Shown here: positions 1 to 11,398 of the stretch, one piece after another | Numbering within the stretch: position 1 is the first letter of the stretch | Layout: each line of letters starts with the position of its first letter | Assembly: GCF_019175385.1 (NCBI RefSeq) | Contig: NC_083341.1 | Location: 22,452,203-22,516,202 of the forward strand | DNA from: Lycium barbarum | Taxonomy: Eukaryota > Streptophyta > Magnoliopsida > Solanales > Solanaceae | Direction of reading: 5' to 3' | DNA length: 64,000 bases | Notes under the pieces: generated by a model | What the model was told of the DNA's origin: nothing | Database searches by the model: none | Seen by the model: only the letters and a program-made list of their open reading frames with translations | Program-made: the position numbers and the translations under genes

Positions 1-91
1 GAGAGCCTCTCTTAATCTATGTTAGGGTTGGTCCTACACAACAAATCTGTCAAAGCATCCAGGAGGTAGAATATGGATACTTTGGAAACCA

Positions 92-775
92 TTGGTATAT
101 GAACTGCAAATAAAGGTGGTAACTGAACAATTAATACATTGTGTAGTAGGTTCAATGGGGACAGGGGAAAAATTCAATCTGACCATGATTTATGGGTTCA
201 ATGGTCAGGGGTTAAGGAGTAAACTGTGGGAGGAGATTGTATCAATTGCAACACAGATTGATGGGCCATGGGGAGTAATAGGTGACTTTAACAATGTCCT
301 AAACAGAGATGAGAGGCTGGGAAGAGCTGTTACTATGGCTGAAATAAAGGAATTCAGAAACTGTGTACAAACATGTGAATTGCAGAATCTAAGGTCATCA
401 GGGGCATTCTTTACTTGGAATAATAAGCAAGAGGCTGAGGACAGAGTATATAGCAAGATTGACAGGGTGCTGGTCAATAACGCATGGATAACAAACTTAC
501 CACCATCTGCAGTGCACTTCCATAATGAAGGATTACTAGATCATTGCCCGGCAATCATAAGCTAGGAAACCACTTTGCCACAACTGAAAAAACCCTTCAG
601 GTACTTTAATATGTGGAGCATGGCTCCAGATTTTATAAGAAGGGTGGAAAACAGTTGGAAGCAACCAATAAGGGGTACCAAAATGTATCAACTAGTAGGG
701 AAATTGAATAGATTAAAAAATACTCTCAAGGCACTAAACAGAGAGAATTTTGAGGAGGTAGAGAAAAAGGCATAA
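92..775 (+). pseudogene. LINE ORF2 endonuclease (AP-like, EEP family) domain, broken
   Basis: The frame reads through the C-terminal half of a LINE apurinic-like endonuclease, the enzyme that nicks target DNA to prime reverse transcription. Seen: 'GVIGDFNNVL' (the GDFN catalytic Asp/Asn motif), then 'FFTWNN' and 'KIDRVLVNNAW', then 'LLDHCPAI' in place of the usual SDHxP, so the key His is still present. A TAG at 563-565 and a TAA at 773-775 interrupt the frame; the linker to the RT domain follows in the same frame. The N-terminal part with the catalytic Glu is off the window. Confidence 0.88.
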
Positions 776-805
776 AAAGCAAAAGAAGAACTAACTGTAT
801 GTCAG

Positions 806-2698
806 GTGGCTCTACAACAGGACCCTATGAATGAAGGAATAATACAACAAGAAATGGAACTAGCCAAAAGCTACACCCTGTGGAAAATAGCAAGAGACAA
901 ATTCTTGAGGCAGAAATGTAAAGCACAATGGTTGAAACAGGGAGATCAGAACACTAAGTTCTTTCATAGTGCACTGAAGGCAAGAAGGAATGCAATTAGG
1001 GTCTTCTCAATACAAGATTCAAATGGAGAGACCAGAACTAATATGGATGAGATTGGACAAGCTTTCATAAAGTTCTACACAAACTTACTTGGGACTACAA
1101 AACCTGATAGAGAGCATGTTAATAGCAAATTAGTAAGGAGAGGGCTAATTGTCTCAGAAGAGCAGAGGATCCAACTGCAGAGAGCCATAACAGACAAGGA
1201 AATAAAAGATGCACTCTGGGCAATAGAAGGTAACAAATCTCCTAGGCCAGATGGCTATGGAAGCCAGTTCTATAAGGATAGTTGGGCCATCACTGGAAAT
1301 GACCTGATAGAGGCAATACAAGAATTTTTTACAACAGGTAAACTGCTCAGGAGCTTGAATAATACAGTGCTAACCTTGATACCAAAGACCACTCATGCAA
1401 CACCTGTGGGGGACTACAGACCCATAGCATGTTGTAATACAGTTTATAAGGTCATCTCAAAAGTACTATGCAATAGAATGAGAAGGATATTGTCGGACAT
1501 AATAGCTGAAAACCAAGGGGCATTTGTAGCGGGCAGATCAATAGTACATAATGTGCTGATATGTGAAGACTTGGTAAGACTATATAATAGGAAGAATGCC
1601 ACCAAAAGCTGCTTGATTAAGATAGATCTAAAAAAGGCATATGATTCAGTAGAATGGGGGTTCGTGGAAGAAATGTTATATGCATTGAACTTTCCTCAAA
1701 AATTCATCAAGTGGATAATGGTATGCATAACTACTACCCAGTATACAATAGCACTGAATGGGGGGTTTGTATGGATCAATAAAGGGTCAGAAGGGGGCTG
1801 AAGCAAGGAGACCCAGTATCTCCACTACTATTTGTAGTATGTATGGAATACATGTCCAGGATAATGAAATTAGTATCAGAACAAGAAGAGTTTGCATTCC
1901 TTGAACCACCTATGTTTCGCTGATGATGTACTATTATTCTGTAAGGAAGAGATGACTGTTGTGGTATGGATGCTAAGAGGGTTAAAATCATTTACAGAAG
2001 CATCAGGGCTAGCTACAAATGCCTCAAAATCAAATATATACACTGCAAACATGACCCAACAGGAAGTGCAAGACCTATGTGACTTAACTGGCTACAAAAG
2101 AGGCAGCATGCCATTTAAGTACCTAAGAGTGCCCATCTCTTCAAAGAAGCTAAATGCCATAGACTGTGAAGTGTTAATAGAGAAGCTGAGCATGAAAATC
2201 AAATCATGGGGCACAAGGAACTTATCATATGCAGGCAGGGTGCAACTAATAAATTCAGTGTTGATGCACATGCATTCATACTGGGCCTCGATGTTCATAT
2301 TGCCCAAGAAATTAATGAAGAATATTAATGCCATCTGTAGATGCTTCTTATGGGGAGGTACAGAGCATACAAACAAGGTTCCATTAGTAGCATGGGACCT
2401 AGTGTGCAGACTAAGGAAAGAAGGGGGCCTAGGGATCTTAGATGGAGTAACATGGAATGATGCTGCTATTGCCAAGCATGTTTGGTACATTGCAAGGAAA
2501 GCTGATAACCTGTGGGTTAGGTGGATTAACCACATATACTTAAAGGAGACACCATGGAATAAATACAATGCTCCTAAAGACTGCAGTTGGTACTGGAAGA
2601 AAGTCTGCTCCATAAGAGACAAGGTGAATGCTGGCTATGTGCAAAATGGATGGTTGGAAGCTACGGGGAAATACACAGTCAATAGTGGCTACAAATAG
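806..2698 (+). pseudogene. LINE ORF2 reverse transcriptase domain, broken
   Basis: Recognisable RVT_1 motifs in order: 'LIPKTTHATPVGDYRPIACC' (1375-1434), 'QGAFVAGRSI' (1515), 'IKIDLKKAYDSVEW' with the first catalytic Asp (1618), '[16 protein letters not shown]' (1805-1852, in a shifted frame), and 'FADDVLLF' with the catalytic Asp pair (about 1915). The shift near 1795 is undone near 1900, so two compensating indels bracket the QGDP segment. After the RT come the conserved 'KSWGTRNLSYAGRVQLINSV' thumb region and 'FLWGG'. A TAG at 2696-2698 ends the stretch. Inactive relic. Confidence 0.93.
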
Positions 2699-2749
2699 CT
2701 CAGGGGTGCACTGGAGGAACAGGCATGGAGGAGATGGATATGGAGTAAG

Positions 2750-3238
2750 ATGAACATACCAAAACACAGCTGCATAGCTTGGCTAGCAGCCCATCAAAGG
2801 TTGCATACCAAGGGAAGACTGTTCAGATTTGGCATTTCCCAAGACAACCTCTGTGTAGTATGTGGCAATAATGAAGAGACAACTGCTCACTTGTTCTTTG
2901 AATGTCATTTATCAAACAGTTGCCTGGAAGGGATCCTAAAATGGTTGAAGATCAACATACACAACAAGGAAGGAGTGGGATTATGGAAGAGAATGATAAG
3001 GAAAATACAAGGCAGAAAATGCAGGGAATTCGTTATGGCAGTTCTAACAGCTCTAGTGTACTTCATATGAAAGGCAAGAAATGAAGCATTCTGGGACAAC
3101 AGAGTAACTCTACCTCAGAAACTGATTGAGAAGGTGCAACAAAAATGCAAAGTAACAGCAATGGAATATGTGACAAATGGAAGAGCAAGCAGAGGGAAGG
3201 ATTGGATAGTACATCTGTATAGGGAAGAAAATACTTAA
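2750..3238 (+). pseudogene. LINE ORF2 C-terminal zf-RVT module, broken
   Basis: Same frame as the RT. It shows the plant LINE zinc-binding C-terminus: 'HSCIAWLAAHQRLHTKGRL', then Cys-x2-Cys in 'LCVVCGNNEE', then 'HLFFECHLS', giving the C-C-H-C pattern of zf-RVT (PF13966). A TGA at 3068-3070 replaces the Trp of the usual 'IWKARNE' motif; the frame then continues to a natural TAA at 3236-3238. The module probably binds RNA or DNA during target-primed reverse transcription. Confidence 0.88.
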
Positions 3239-4096
3239 AGTATAAAGGTCACAGATGGATAGGATTAGGAAGAAAGAAGAGATAGATAGGGAACTTTGAT
3301 TATATTTTACCTACTGTATGTTGTTGTATTTGCGGAAGGATGAAGGAACAAAATTTTCAGTTTACCAAAAAAAAGTATTACTATTAGCAAACGGTTAATG
3401 AAGCAATCAAGAAAAAAAATTACCAAATAAAATTAAAACAAAAAAAGACCAAGAAAAAAGCTAGGGATTCTATTTATATTATTACGCGCACACACACAAG
3501 AACTCAACTGATTTTACGGCGGCTGAGATTAAATACCACACCGGTTAATGACCAATTAATTGACATGTATTAATATGAAAGACTTGTAGTTAGTGTCACC
3601 ACTAATGTGGTATCGTGGAAAGGGTGTGCTTGTCATAAGCTTGTTTGTTCAAGAATGTTTGCTTACAAAACACACTCCACTATGGGTGCTGTCAGCAATT
3701 TAATGCCAACGTAAGTAAACGAATAATCCTTAGATTTGGAAATTAATGATCAAAGTTGCCCGGCGGCACACCCTAAATGTCCATCCTTCATGGGTGGGCA
3801 CAACTTTTTTTACAATTATTTTTGTATTATCTAAAGTTAAATATTTATTCTCAACTTAAGAAACCCTAGATTTTATTCTGTTAATTTTTAACCCTCTTAG
3901 TTAATCCAAATTTTGTGTGGCGGTTCTATCAACTAACGCGAACTATTGTTCTTACTAATTAAACAATTGTAGTTCAGTTCGATCTATAAGCATAGCTTGC
4001 ATCACAAACCCTAACTTGTGGAGATAACCGTATTCTTGAATCGTTGTTAGAAATCTAAAGTATAATCTTGTTAGTATCAATGTTTGGGAGTAATAA

Positions 4097-4682
4097 TTTT
4101 TTTTTTTTTGGTAACTAACCTTTTCCATTAATCACCAAGTGAATATTTACAAAACTAGCTAGATAACACATCCAGCCATAGTCTCAAACAAAATTGCTAA
4201 GGCAGAGCCTTCTAAGCTAACTCTAGAATCAAAACATGCAGTTATCTAAATATATTCTACTGGCGGGTAAAGCTCTTATGTTGCAGCAGCATGCAATGCT
4301 TCGGGCAATTATATCCTCTGTCTTCTCCACTTTCTCAAACACTCGAGCATTTCGTTCCAGCCAAATGTAGTGGATAAACTCAGCATACACCATTTTTAGT
4401 ACTTTTGCCTGGACAGTCTTCCCTTTCGTATGATGCAATATCCAGTGGTAGTGATCTAACCAGGTCAATCTAGTTTGCGGAATAATATTCAACCAATGTA
4501 GTAATCTATCCCATACTTTTGTGGCAAAATAGCAATCTCCAAATAGGTGGACACGAGTTTCATCTACTTGTTTGCACATGACACACTTGGGGTCCATTCG
4601 TATTCCCCAGTTATTCAATCTGTCCACTGTTAATAATCGGCCATGTAGCTGCAACCACATGGTGAAGGTGGCTCGGGGTCTA
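4097..4682 (-). mobile_element. 5'-truncated LINE insertion with target-site duplication
   Basis: A minus-strand LINE 3' end. The T-run at about 4097-4109 is its poly(A) tail. The 10-bp direct repeat 'ggagtaataa' at 4087-4096 and 4683-4692 is the target-site duplication, so both borders are fixed. Removing the insert restores the array sequence seen in the other copies ('tttgggagtaa...' as near 15342). It inserted into unit A after the array formed. Confidence 0.93.
4229..4682 (-). pseudogene. LINE zf-RVT C-terminal fragment
   Basis: Open frame from the truncation point (4682) to a stop at 4229-4231. It reads 'PRATFTMWLQLHGRLLTVDR', then Cys-x2-Cys in 'KCVMCKQ', then 'HLFGDCYFA', and 'FIHYIWLERNARVFE' near the end: the zf-RVT module of a plant L1-type ORF2. 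Everything upstream was never copied, as is usual for incomplete reverse transcription. The 'M' at 4660 is an internal codon, not a start. It is a different lineage from the LINE at position 1, judging by the module sequence. Confidence 0.9.
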
Positions 4683-5276
4683 GGAGTAATAATGTAATCC
4701 TAGAGGGGTTAGAAAGTTATCTTCGGTAGCAGGAGAGACCTTGGACGACTTGAGGTTGAGAAAAAAGATCTTATATTTTAAAAAGTGAAACTAATTTCTC
4801 TCTTCCCGTCTTTTTTATATAGTTCAAGTAGATTTTTGTGCTAGCGGACACGCTATACCAAACGTTCTGCCTAGCTAGCTTATTTTTTGGCGCTAACTTT
4901 CGTGCCTCGCACACCCAGCTCCTTCTTTGATGTACATAATTCTCTACCGGAATGTCTAAAGACGAACAGTTTAGAATTTCATAAACTAGACTTCAAAGTG
5001 GACCTCTATTTTAAGTATAGTGGACAATTAAAAGTGATTGGAGGAGTAAATGATCTTTTAAGCATAATTATTTGGTATCCAAAATATCTAGATTCGAATA
5101 GTTTAGATTTGTACCTTCAGCCCATTTAATGGGTTTGTGATGGGCAACTAATATTTACCGTATCTCATTTTGACTATCGCTATAACCCAAATATTTTCTC
5201 AAAATAATTTTTACTTGAGGAGCTTACGACTAAAATTGACAATTGTTTTCAATTATGCCTTAATATTAAAGAAGTA

Positions 5277-6751
5277 CTCCCTCTGTCGCATTTTAATTGT
5301 CTAAAAATTAGTCCAAAAATAATTTGGGTAAAGTACGTATATATACATATTAAAGAGAAATATTTACGAAACATGACGATAGTTTTCTATTTACAAAACA
5401 TAACATTACAAACCCCATACAAAACATGCTTTTTAAAAAAAAAAAATATATATATATATATTTTAAAAAAAAAGTTATTTTTATTTTATTTTTTTTAAAA
5501 TATTTTTTATTTTTAAAAACAATAATTTTTTGTTTTTTTAAAAATAATTTTTTATTTTATTAAAAAAATGCTTTTTTAAAAAAAGTTTATTTGTTTTTTA
5601 TTTTTTAAAAAAATATTTTTTTCGCTCAAAAATTTATGTATGAAATGTGTATATCTCGCCAAGGCTTAAAAAGTTCACTCAAAATTTAGTGTATAAAAAT
5701 GGTATGTAAAATGTATGAAATGTGTATATCTCGTTCAAGGCTTAAAAAATTCGCTCAAAATTGTGTGTATGAAAACGTTATGAAATTTGTATCTCACTCA
5801 AGGCTTAAAATTTCGCTCATATTTTCGTGTATAAAATTCATGTTAGATTTCTGTAAAATTAATACAACTACAACAACATTGTATACAACTTAAATACAAC
5901 ATTCAAGACTTAAAATAATCGCTCAATTTTTTGTGTATGAAATGTATATATCTTGCTCAAGGCTTAAAAAGTTAGCTCAAATTTAGTGTATGAAAAACGT
6001 ATGAAATGTGTATATCTCGATCAAGGCTTAAACATTATGCTCAAAATTTTGTGTATGAGAATGATATGAAATGTGTATATCTCGCTCAAGACTTGGAATT
6101 TCATTCACATTTTTCGTATATAAAGTTCATATTAGGTTTCTGGAAAATTAATACAACTACAACAACATTGTAACAACTTTCATACAATATTCAAGGCTTA
6201 AAGTTTTCGCTCACAAATTTGTGTATGAAAATTATATTAAACATTTCGCTCTTTCATACACATTTCATACAACTTTTATACACAAAAATTTGAGGTAATT
6301 TTTTAAGCCTTTGAGCGAAAAAAAAATAATTTTTTTAAAATATATAAAAAGAAATTATAAAAAAAAAAGTTTTAAAAAATAATTTCTGAAAAAAAAATAT
6401 ATGAAAATCCGTCATGTTTCGTAAAATATCATTATATTTTGTAAATAAGGAAAACTATGTATATATTTTGTAATAAAGAGACTTAACTAGGTACCCTATG
6501 TCATTTTCCCAAAATAATTATCACTTTAGGAATTCAAGTGTAAAGTTGATAATTATTTTTAATTAAACCATTTTCATTAAAGAAGTATGCACAAATTACT
6601 TAACATTAAAGAAGTATGCACAATCTTTAAGAGGAAAATCAGTTCACCTTATTATGTAGGAGTAACTTAGTGAAATATAACTTGTATTTATTACTTTTCT
6701 CATTGGACGTGAGAAAACCTAAAGCGGCAATTAAAATGGGACTGAAAGAAT
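5277..6751. mobile_element. Stowaway-like MITE, split by a nested MITE
   Basis: Left end 'ctccctctgtcgcatttta' after TA at 5275-5276; right end, read in reverse complement, is 'ttctttcagtcccatttta' before TA at 6752-6753. This is the Stowaway (Tc1/mariner-type) terminal signature. About 1.2 kb of unrelated sequence sits inside it (5325-6510). Other array units carry related Stowaway copies at the equivalent place (14324, 16686), so the MITE probably predates the array duplication. Confidence 0.75.
5325..6510. mobile_element. Mutator-like foldback MITE (family 1, copy 1)
   Basis: Bounded by a perfect 9-bp direct repeat, 'aaaataatt', at 5316-5324 and 6511-6519; 9-bp duplications mark Mutator-superfamily transposition. 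Ends are complementary and begin GGGTAAAGTACGTATATA or similar. The interior alternates low-complexity T/A runs with repeats of a motif of about 60 bp containing 'tatgaaatgtgtatatctcg' and 'tcaaggcttaaa', in both orientations. The same family recurs at 28386-29497. No transposase coding. The frame at 5699-5893 is a repeat artefact. Confidence 0.85.
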
Positions 6752-7118
6752 TATAAATTTTTAATATTTCTCAATTTAAAAAAAAAGAAATTAATAGATA
6801 GGGTAACTTAATAAATTATACCTTGTATTTATTATTTTTCCTGATGAAGTTGAAAAATGGTAAAGCAACGGTTAAAATGAGAGGGAAAGAGTAATAAATG
6901 TGGAGTACAAATTTGTTGATCCCAAGTATTTACTACTAGCAAACGGTTAATGAAGCAATCTAGGAAAAAATGACCAAATAATTTTTTTAAAGAAAAAGAC
7001 GAAGAAAAAAGCTAGGGATTCTATTAATATTATTACACACACGCGCCCAAGAACTCAACTGATTTTACGGCGGCGGAAATTAAATACCACACCGGTTAAT
7101 GACAGATTAATTGGCATT

Positions 7119-7356
7119 TCTACTATTAAGAAAAGTGAGTCCAACTCACTTTCGTCGTCCGTTTTCACTTTAATTTTAAAAAAAAAAAATTATGGGCCCC
7201 ACCCATATATATTAAACAGCCTCACCCATATATATTAAACAAAACAACTAATATAAAAAAAATTATGGGCCCCATAATTCTATGGTATATATATATATTT
7301 GTTTCAATTTTTTTTTAAAAAGTTGTGGGCTAAAAAAGTACAAACTTATGTATGTT

Positions 7357-7391
<35 letters not shown>

Positions 7392-7477
7392 CACTATCTA
7401 AAAACAACTACATATATATAAATACACTATAATCCAAAATGTTTGGCCCATGCGCAGCACGGGCATAGGTCATCTAG
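7119..7477 (+). mobile_element. Short Helitron unit with its own 3' hairpin
   Basis: Same 5' TC end as the composite element, but it closes early with 'cccatgcgcagcacggg' (7448-7464, one mismatch in the stem) and CTAG at 7474-7477. The last ~110 bp match the terminus at 10870-10981. It is either a complete 359-bp non-autonomous Helitron or an internal terminus that replication bypassed. Confidence 0.7.
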
Positions 7478-7598
7478 TTGATTAAGAAAACTAAACTTAG
7501 ATTGAAAGTATATTTTGTCAGAAAGGCTAGAACAAAATAATTATCATGACACGGAAACCTCTTAAGAAGAACAATCTATATTAGACTACTATGATTTA

Positions 7599-7974
7599 TA
7601 GCCTGTTTGGCCAAGCTTATTTTTCCCCCAAAAGTATTTATTTTTTCAATAAGTGCTTATTTTTAAAAAAGTGAGGTGTTTGGCCAAGCTTTTGGGAGAA
7701 AATAAGTGCTTTTGGGGAGTAGAAAAGCAGTTTTTCAGAAGCTAAAAAAATAGCTTTTGTCCAAAAGCACTTCTTTGAAAGTACTTTTGAGAAAAATACA
7801 CATAGAAGCACTTTTTAAAAGCTTGGCCAAACACTAATTGCTGCTCAAAAGTACTTTTTAAATTAATTGGCCAAACACAAACTGTTTTTAGCCAAAAGTG
7901 CTTTTTTGAAAAGTACTTTTGAAAAAAATACTTTTGAAAATAAACTGTTTTTAGAAGCTTGGCCAAACAGGCTA
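7599..7974. mobile_element. PIF/Harbinger (Tourist-like) MITE
   Basis: 376 bp with perfect 20-bp terminal inverted repeats (TAGCCTGTTTGGCCAAGCTT) and flanking TTA duplications at 7596-7598 and 7975-7977. The 3-bp TWA target and the 'GCCTGTTTGGC' end are typical of PIF/Harbinger. The interior is rich in 'aaaagtacttttg' palindromes. The minus-strand frame at 7742-8011 lies on these palindromes and is not a gene. Confidence 0.93.
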
Positions 7975-7989
7975 TTAGTTTCTGTAGGA

Positions 7990-9166
7990 TAAAAAAAATT
8001 GTGGGCCCCACCCATATATATTAAACAGCCTCACCCATATATATTAAACAAAACAACTAATATAAAAAAAAATGTGGGCCCCATAATTCTATGGTATATA
8101 TATATATATCTGTTTCAATTTTTTTTAAAAAAGTTGTGGGCTCCATATATATTAAACAACAACTAATATTAAAAAAATATTGCAAATTAATAATGTCAAA
8201 AAAAAAAGTGCACCCCATATTAAAAAATCAAACAATATTCATGTAATTTTCAAAGTATCTCATTAAGTCAATAATGATGGATTCATTGCCACGTGCGTAT
8301 TCGTAGCAAACACTAATATAATAAAGTTTTAAATACGGAGCACAAACTACAATAAGAAAAGTGAGTCCAACTCATTTTCGTCGTCCGTTTCCAATTTAAT
8401 TTTTTTTTTAAAATTGTGGGCCCCATAATTCTATGGTATATATATATCCGTTCCAATTTTTTTTAAAAGTTGTGGGCCCCATATATATTAAACAACAACT
8501 AATATTAAAAAATAATGCAAATTAATAATGTAAAAAAAAAAAGCGCACCGCATATTAAAAAATCAAACAATATTCATGTAATTTTCAAAGTATCTCATTA
8601 AGTCAATAATGATGGGTTCATTGCCACGTGCGTATTCGTAGCAAACACTAATATAATAAAGTTTTAAATACGGAGCACAAACTACAATGTCATATTAATC
8701 GTGTTTTGAACAAAAAAAAATTGTGGACCCCATAATTCTATGGTATATATATATATATCCGTTCCAATTTAAAAAAAAAGTTGTGGGCCCCATATATATT
8801 AAACAACAATTTATATTTAAAATATAGTGCAAATTAATAATGTCAAAAAAAAAAGTGCACCCCATATTAAAAAATCAAACAATATTCATGTAATTTCCAA
8901 AGTATCTCATTAAGTCAATAATGATGGATTCATTGCCACGTGCGTATTCGTAGCAAACACTAATATAATAAATTTTTAAATACAGAGCACAAACTACAAT
9001 GTTATATTAATCGTGTTTCATGTAATTTCCAAAGTATCTTATTAAGTCAATAATGATGGATTCATTGCCACGTGCGTATTCGTAGCAAACACTAATATAA
9101 TAAAATTTTAAATACGAAGCACAAACTACAATGTTATATTAATCGTGTTTTGAACATAGTAACCCA

Positions 9167-9240
<74 letters not shown>

Positions 9241-10240
9241 TAAAAATAGTGCAAACTAATAATGTCCAAAAGGGTGGGTCCCATCCTAAACAACACCAAG
9301 CAATATAAAAAATAAAAATAAAAAAAGAAGAAACTATATAAAGCATGGGTTTAGACCCATGCTTCGTCGTCCGTTGTCCCTTAAAAAAAAGGGTGGGCCC
9401 CATACTAAATAACACCGAGCAATAAAAAAAAAGTGGAACTCATCATCTCCAAACTCATGAAAAAAAAAAAAGTGGACCCTATATTATCATAATCAAGCAA
9501 TATAAAAAAAAATAAAAAATAAAGGTGAACCCCATATTAAAAAAAATATAATGTTAGAAAAAAAGTGTTGACTTTGTATTTTGTAGCAAACACTAATATA
9601 ATAAAGTTTTAGATACGGAACACAAACTACAATGTTATATTAATCGTGTTTTGAACATAATATATGTATATATATTATATGCATAAAAATAGTACAAACT
9701 AATAATGTCCAAAAAAAAAAGTGCATCCCATAAAGGGTGGACATCATACTAAACAACATCAAGCAATATAAAAAAATAAAAAAATTGGAACCCATCATCT
9801 CCAAACTCACTGTAAAAAAAAAAAAAAAAAAATGGACCCCATATTAACAAAATCAAACAATATAAAAAAAAAAGGTGAACCCCATATTAAAAAAATAATA
9901 ATGGAAAAAAAAGTGCAAACTTTGTATTCGTAGTAAACACTAATATACTAAAGTTTTAGATACAAAGTACAAACTACAATGTTATATTAATCGTGTTTTG
10001 AACATAGTGTGTATATACTAATATACTAAAGTTTTAGATACAAAGTACAAACTACAATGTTATATTAATCGTGTTTTGAACATAGTGTGTGTGTGTGTGT
10101 GTATATATATATAAAAATAGTGCAAATTAATAATGTCCAAAAAAAAAAGTGCACTCCATATTAAAAAATCAAACAATATTCATGCAATTTCCAAAGTATC
10201 TCATTAAGTCAATAATGATGGATTCATTGTCACGTGCGTA
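7990..10240 (+). repeat. Tandem array of about 300-bp units inside the Helitron
   Basis: Units recur near 8070, 8415, 8725, 9015 (short), 9250, 9690 and 10090. Each contains parts of the same chain: 'gggccccataattctatgg', a TA run, 'aaacaacaactaata', 'gcaaattaataatgt', 'tcaaacaatattcatg', 'tctcattaagtcaataatga', 'cattgccacgtgcgtattcg', 'aacactaatataataaa' and 'actacaatgttatattaatc'. Unit lengths differ through internal deletions. Five units keep a CACGTG hexamer (8290, 8625, 8937, 9069, 10231). Confidence 0.85.
9164..9238. repeat. (TG)n(TA)n microsatellite
   Basis: 'gtgtgtgtgtg' followed by about 55 bases of alternating TA, inside a Helitron tandem unit. Shorter TG/TA tracts lie at 10084-10112 and 10852-10892. 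The minus-strand frame across it encodes only alternating Ile/Tyr and is spurious. Confidence 0.95.
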
Positions 10241-10847
10241 TCAATCCATTAGTGGGAGTAAATAAAATTGTTTTTCTTCAAAAAGTTAAGTAGTCAAACC
10301 ATACAGTTTTCTTTCTTTTTTTATATTATCCTGAGATCTAATCTAGATATTAAACTGTTGTATTTGCTATTCCGCCATGTCATTTATTTATTATGTTCAC
10401 TAAAATAAATATACTTAAAATTTTTATATTTTAAAATAACATAAAATTTAATTACTTTTTTATTTTGATCAAATAATGAATAAGGTAAATTAGTCAAATT
10501 ATAATTCTAATCGACATTTTCTTAAAAAATCATGCAAAAGACAACATGACAAGTAAAATGAGCTAAATCGAGAATTTGAATTAGAATTATCCAAATCAAA
10601 ATTTGATAAAAAATAATAAGTATTTACACCTTTAAATTAATCGAATTAAAATTAAAAGTATCAACTGATGCTTAAATATTGCTATTGTTTTATCTCAAAG
10701 AGAGGAAAATAGTTTCCTTTTAAACAAGTCTTCTCTTTTAAAAAATATTAATAAATTTGCCAATTTTGTATTCGTAACAAACATTAATATATTAAAATTT
10801 TAGATACGGAGCACAAACTACAATGTTATATTAATCGTGTTTTAAAC

Positions 10848-10895
<48 letters not shown>

Positions 10896-11309
10896 CACTA
10901 TTCAAAGACAACTACATACACATAGATGCATTATAATCTAAAGTGTTGGGCCCGTGCACAGCACGGGTATAGACTGTCTAGTTTATTAATATGAAAGACT
11001 TGGAGCGAGCGTCACCACTAATGTGGTATCGCGGAAAGGGTGTGGTTGTCATAAACTTTGATTATTCAAGAATGTTTGTTTACAAAACATACTCCACTAT
11101 GGGTGCTGTTAGCAATTAAATGATGCGTAAGCAATCTTCTAATCCTTAGATTTGGCAATTAATAATCAAGGATACCCCGACGGCACACCCTAAATGTTCA
11201 TCCTTCAGGGGTGGGCACAACTTTTTTTACAATGTTTTTGTATTAGTTCTCAAAAACGATTGTCATTGTGTAAATTATCAATTAAATGTTCACTGTCATT
11301 TTATGAAGC

Positions 11310-11395
11310 AGCGTCCCTACCTTCCGAGGTAGGGGTAAGGTCTGTGTACACTTTACCCTCTTCAAATTTCACATTGTGGTATTTAATCATTTTTT
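11310..11395 (+). mobile_element. TTG-tailed SINE/RTE 3'-end fragment
   Basis: 'ctaccttccgaggtaggggtaaggtctgtgtacac' followed by degraded sequence matches the 3' region of the TTG-tailed retroelement seen complete at 32354 and 35261. No TTG tail and no duplication is visible, so it is a decayed or truncated piece. Confidence 0.6.
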
Positions 11396-11398
11396 TGC

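Larger units (their letters stand above)
1..3374 (+). mobile_element. L1-type LINE retrotransposon, degenerate, 5' end outside window
   Basis: A non-LTR retrotransposon whose ORF2-type coding traces run in one frame (start positions congruent from 92 to 3238): endonuclease, reverse transcriptase, then a C-terminal zf-RVT module. The 3' end is a short A-run at about 3366-3373, after an untranslated stretch of about 130 bases. It is directly followed by 'gtattactattagcaaacgg', which opens the tandem unit described separately, so the LINE inserted into an upstream copy of that unit. The upstream target-site duplication lies outside the window. At least four in-frame stops and a pair of compensating frameshifts show it is dead. 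Confidence 0.93.
7119..10981 (+). mobile_element. Composite Helitron region
   Basis: Array unit B breaks at 7118 ('...aattggcatt') and resumes at 10982 ('ttattaatatgaaagact'). The insert starts with TC ('tctactattaag') and ends with a GC-rich hairpin, 'cccgtgcacagcacggg' (10951-10967), followed ten bases later by CTAG at 10978-10981. These are the canonical 5'-TC...hairpin-CTRR-3' Helitron ends, with no target duplication. A second hairpin/CTAG end lies inside at 7448-7477. No Rep/helicase coding was found, so it is non-autonomous. Confidence 0.85.

Noticed and set aside
9134..9415. Minus-strand 93-aa frame
   Set aside because: Runs through a TA/TG microsatellite and Helitron repeat; the residues are dinucleotide artefacts.
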